64,000 nucleotides of DNA from Acetobacter thailandicus (GTDB lineage Bacteria; Pseudomonadota; Alphaproteobacteria; Acetobacterales; Acetobacteraceae): NCBI RefSeq assembly GCF_011516655.1, contig NZ_WOSV01000002.1, positions 248,001-312,000 of the forward strand. Direction: 5' to 3'. Shown piece by piece: positions 61,477-64,000 of this stretch (the first letter of the stretch is position 1; the number at the start of each line of letters is the position of its first letter). Position numbers and translations under genes: made by a program. The notes beneath the pieces are model-generated. The model saw only the letters and a list, made by a program, of their open reading frames with translations. It was not told the DNA's origin and did not search any database.

Positions 61477-61892
61477 CCGAAAACTCCGCTACAGAAGATA
61501 AAACATGGCGCGTTCGCATTCTTGACCTGGCCGGCGGTGCTGAGGAAGGTATCAGTGAAGAAGTCGGCGGGTTCCATGACCTGGCGCATGCCAATGCTTT
61601 TGCCCGCTGCTATGTGCGTGACAGTATTGAACGCTGCCGGACAGCAGGTGCGTCAGCCAGAGAAGTGCTCGACGCATGGCTCTGCTTTGGTGAAGATGCT
61701 ATTGTTGTCGACGCAGGTGATGACGCATGGCTGTCAGCCAACGAGCTTGATGACTTCACCGCAACACCAGCTTCGTTTATGGAACGCGACTGGCGTATGC
61801 TTGATCCCCGCCGGCTGGTTGATGAAGAGGAGGAGGATTTCTCCGCCTATGCTGATACAGATGATGAGGATTCTGCTACCACACATCATTAA
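61473..61892 (+). CDS. Acidic conserved protein of unknown function
   Basis: 139 residues: WRVRILDLAGGAEEGISEEVGGFHDLAHANAFARCYVRDSIERCR at the N-terminus and a very acidic C-terminal tail (VDEEEEDFSAYADTDDEDS). No signal peptide or catalytic motif. Co-translated with pncB, so perhaps linked to NAD metabolism, but this is only context. Confidence 0.65.
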   Translation: MTENSATEDKTWRVRILDLAGGAEEGISEEVGGFHDLAHANAFARCYVRDSIERCRTAGASAREVLDAWLCFGEDAIVVDAGDDAWLSANELDDFTATPASFMERDWRMLDPRRLVDEEEEDFSAYADTDDEDSATTHH

Positions 61893-61949
61893 ACGCTGGT
61901 CGTACGGCCTGTCTGACCAGGCACCATCACTTTATCATACAGAGACTTT

Positions 61950-63287
61950 ATGAAACTTCGTTTTGCTCCCAGCCCTACCGGTATGCTGCATGTCGGCAAC
62001 GCCCGTCTTGCCATTGCCAACGCCCTGTTTGCCCGCCATCACGGGGGTAAGTTTCAGCTCCGTATTGATGATACTGACACTGAGCGTTCGAAAGAAAGCC
62101 ATGCTGAAGCTATTCGCACTGACCTTAGCTGGCTTGGCATTACCTGGGATGAAACTTTCAGACAGACAGAACGCCTCGACCGCTATGCCCGGGCCATTGC
62201 AAAACTGAAAGCCACCGGGCGCCTTTACCCCTGTTTTGAAAGCGAATACGAGCTCGCTGCAAAACGCGAAATACAGATCCGCCAGCGTCGTCCTCCCATC
62301 TATGACCGGGCTATGCTGAAACTGACAGCACAGCAGCGCGCCCAGGCTGAAGCCAATGGCAAAGTGCCTTACTGGCGTTTTCAGCTTTCTGAACGCGTTG
62401 TGCGCTGGCAGGACCAGGTCATGGGAGAATGTCAGGTCAAACTGCCTTCGCTCTCTGACCCTGTCTTAGTGCGGACTGATGGCACGGTGCTTTACACTCT
62501 GGCCTCTGTTGTTGATGACATGGAGACAGGCATCACACACATTATCCGCGGTGAAGATCACGTCACCAACACCGGGGTGCAGATCGACATTGCAGAGGCA
62601 CTCGGGGCAAAGCCTGACCACTTTAATTTTGCACATCTGCCCCTGCTGCTTGATGAAAATGGCGGCAAACTGTCAAAACGCTTTGACGCTATGTCTCTGC
62701 GTACCCTGCGAACTGACGGAATGGAGCCCGAAGCGCTGGTCGCTTACCTGGCACGCCTGGGCAGCTCTGATGACCCGGTTCTGCTACCGTTTGAAGAGCA
62801 GGCACGCGTTTATAATATTTCACACGTCTCCAAATCAGCTGCACGCTTTAACATCCAGCAGCTGCTGAGCCTGAACCACAAATTCCTCGGTCAGCAGCCT
62901 TATGAAGCCGTCAGAGAGCATCTGCCCGCAGGCAGTAGTGAAGAATTCTGGCTGGCGATCCGCGGTAATATTGAACTGCTGTCTGAAGCCAGACACTGGT
63001 TTAATGTTGTATATGAAGACATTATTCCACCGGTTCAGGAGCCGGAGCAGACTGCCTTCCTGCACCAGGCAGCAACATTTCTTCCCGATGAGCCATGGGA
63101 CGTGAGCACCTGGAAAACATGGACCGCCACGCTGAAAGAAAAAACCGGTCTTTCAGGTAAAGCTCTTTTTCTTCCACTGCGTCTTGCCCTGACCGGCGAA
63201 GAACACGGCCCTGAACTCAAAGACCTGCTGCCTCTTATGGGGCGCAAACGTGCTCTTGCCCGTCTTCTCGCCGGGGCAGAAAACTAA
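61950..63287 (+). CDS. gltX: Glutamyl-tRNA synthetase
   Basis: 445 residues, class I. FAPSPTGMLHVGNARLA holds the HIGH-type motif and KLSKRF the KMSKS-type motif. Several alphaproteobacteria carry two GltX paralogues, one charging tRNA-Gln with glutamate for later amidation; which type this is cannot be told from here. AGAGA before ATG 61950. Confidence 0.95.
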   Translation: MKLRFAPSPTGMLHVGNARLAIANALFARHHGGKFQLRIDDTDTERSKESHAEAIRTDLSWLGITWDETFRQTERLDRYARAIAKLKATGRLYPCFESEYELAAKREIQIRQRRPPIYDRAMLKLTAQQRAQAEANGKVPYWRFQLSERVVRWQDQVMGECQVKLPSLSDPVLVRTDGTVLYTLASVVDDMETGITHIIRGEDHVTNTGVQIDIAEALGAKPDHFNFAHLPLLLDENGGKLSKRFDAMSLRTLRTDGMEPEALVAYLARLGSSDDPVLLPFEEQARVYNISHVSKSAARFNIQQLLSLNHKFLGQQPYEAVREHLPAGSSEEFWLAIRGNIELLSEARHWFNVVYEDIIPPVQEPEQTAFLHQAATFLPDEPWDVSTWKTWTATLKEKTGLSGKALFLPLRLALTGEEHGPELKDLLPLMGRKRALARLLAGAEN

Positions 63288-63300
63288 AAAAGTCCAGATA

Positions 63301-63341
63301 TCAGGCACACGCATATGTGCAATACAGTAAAGTGTGCCTGA
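63301..63341 (+). terminator. Inverted repeat after gltX
   Basis: TCAGGCACAC (63301-63310) and GTGTGCCTGA (63332-63341) form a perfect ten-pair stem with a 21-base loop, 14 bases after the stop codon. No T run follows. Confidence 0.5.
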
Positions 63342-63407
63342 CAATTCTGCACAGCGTGCTTATAGTTTTGAAAAACATAGTGCGCTGCAGGATAACATTC
63401 TGATCTG

Positions 63408-64000
63408 ATGACGAAATACTCTCTCAGCCGACGTTCTTTACTGTCTGCCGCCGGAGCAGCCCTTCTCTGGCCCGTGCGGAGCCATGCGCAGGATTTCAAC
63501 CCTGACATCATTCAGCCCGCTGAGCTTGAAACTCTCAAATGGGCACCGCGGACCCGCACAATCATTCAGAAATTTTTAGAGCAGCATCAGCAACAAAGTG
63601 CTTTTGACCGGGTCGGAGCCCGTCCTTACATCGTTGTTGACTGGGATAACACTGCCATTGTTGGAAATGTGCAGCTTACCCTGTTTTACTACATGCTGGA
63701 GCACTTCTCGTTCCTGCTCCCCGCTTATAGTTTTCGCACACTTTTTTCTGGTCATATATCAGGTGAGGCACTGCCGGCACCATTTCTCACGACCGACAAG
63801 AAACCTCTCTCTTTGCAGGCTCTTTCAGAAGATTTACTCGAAGATTATCAAACTCTTTTAGCACAGTACAGCCACCGTCCACACCCGCTTCCCCGCAATG
63901 AGCTGGTGCAAAACCCTGCTCTTCAGGCCTTTCGTGCACGTATGGCCTTTTTTCACCAGGCACTGATAGCAACCCAGGGTGAAGAAAGTGCACAGCGATG
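63408..64000 (+). CDS. Tat-exported HAD-like phosphatase (partial)
   Basis: Open frame of 197 codons to the window edge, 3' end missing. The N-terminus has a twin-arginine signal (SRRSLLSAAGAALLWPV) cleaved near SHAQDF. Around residue 76 is VVDWDNTAI, the DxDxT motif I of haloacid-dehalogenase phosphatases, so a periplasmic phosphatase is likely. Motifs II to IV lie beyond the window. Substrate unknown. Confidence 0.7.
   Translation, partial: MTKYSLSRRSLLSAAGAALLWPVRSHAQDFNPDIIQPAELETLKWAPRTRTIIQKFLEQHQQQSAFDRVGARPYIVVDWDNTAIVGNVQLTLFYYMLEHFSFLLPAYSFRTLFSGHISGEALPAPFLTTDKKPLSLQALSEDLLEDYQTLLAQYSHRPHPLPRNELVQNPALQAFRARMAFFHQALIATQGEESAQR

Overview
The window comes from the chromosome of an alphaproteobacterium, most probably an acetic acid bacterium (Acetobacteraceae). 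Pointers are a periplasmic quinohemoprotein (PQQ plus haem c) dehydrogenase, a stand-alone SldB-like membrane anchor of PQQ dehydrogenases, an OprB-type porin, a GapR (DUF2312) protein, a class II DAHP synthase, a short GluRS and a Tat-exported Rieske protein. Species cannot be named from the sequence alone. Intergenic DNA is much more AT-rich than the genes.

Left flank (1-4137): the start of a riboflavin operon running leftwards (ribD-ribE-ribBA start) under an FMN riboswitch. Then come a lone Rieske (PetA) gene without cytochrome b or c1 genes, a TM2-domain protein and a lone SldB-like anchor, followed by an AT-rich gene desert.

Accessory catabolic island (4138-21950), the most notable part. 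A leftward, tightly coupled operon has the gene content of the indole-3-acetic acid (IAA) degradation (iac) clusters of Pseudomonas and relatives: iacA flavin monooxygenase, iacC/iacD Rieske dioxygenase, iacE SDR, iacF reductase, iacG flavin reductase, iacH amidase, iacI SnoaL-like protein and one more SnoaL-like gene. Divergent from it runs an aldehyde dehydrogenase, a PQQ/haem c alcohol dehydrogenase and a MarR regulator (IacR-like). An MFS transporter and a porin-PanE-like-class II aldolase operon follow. TCGATAT-type palindromes recur in the control regions. My hypothesis is that the aldehyde and alcohol dehydrogenases feed the pathway from tryptophol, a yeast fusel alcohol, through indole-3-acetaldehyde to IAA. 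No ring-cleavage dioxygenase gene is present in the window.

Middle housekeeping block (22000-31000): an EmrE-like SMR pump, a small lipoprotein, tRNA-Ser(CGA), rplU-rpmA-obgE-proB, two leftward genes (a membrane protein and gapR), zwf with a small membrane protein, an HSL-family esterase and the RNase P RNA gene.

Division and cell-wall (dcw) cluster (31161-56909): a three-repeat MraZ box, then mraZ-rsmH-ftsL-ftsI-murE-murF-mraY-murD-ftsW-murG-murC-murB-ddl-ftsQ-ftsA-ftsZ-lpxC, mostly joined by ATGA or TGATG overlaps, then bamD, recN and ligA.

Right end (56937-64000): small exported proteins of unknown function, a YigZ-family protein, class II DAHP synthase, nicotinate phosphoribosyltransferase, an acidic conserved protein, gltX, and the start of a Tat-exported HAD-like phosphatase cut by the window edge.
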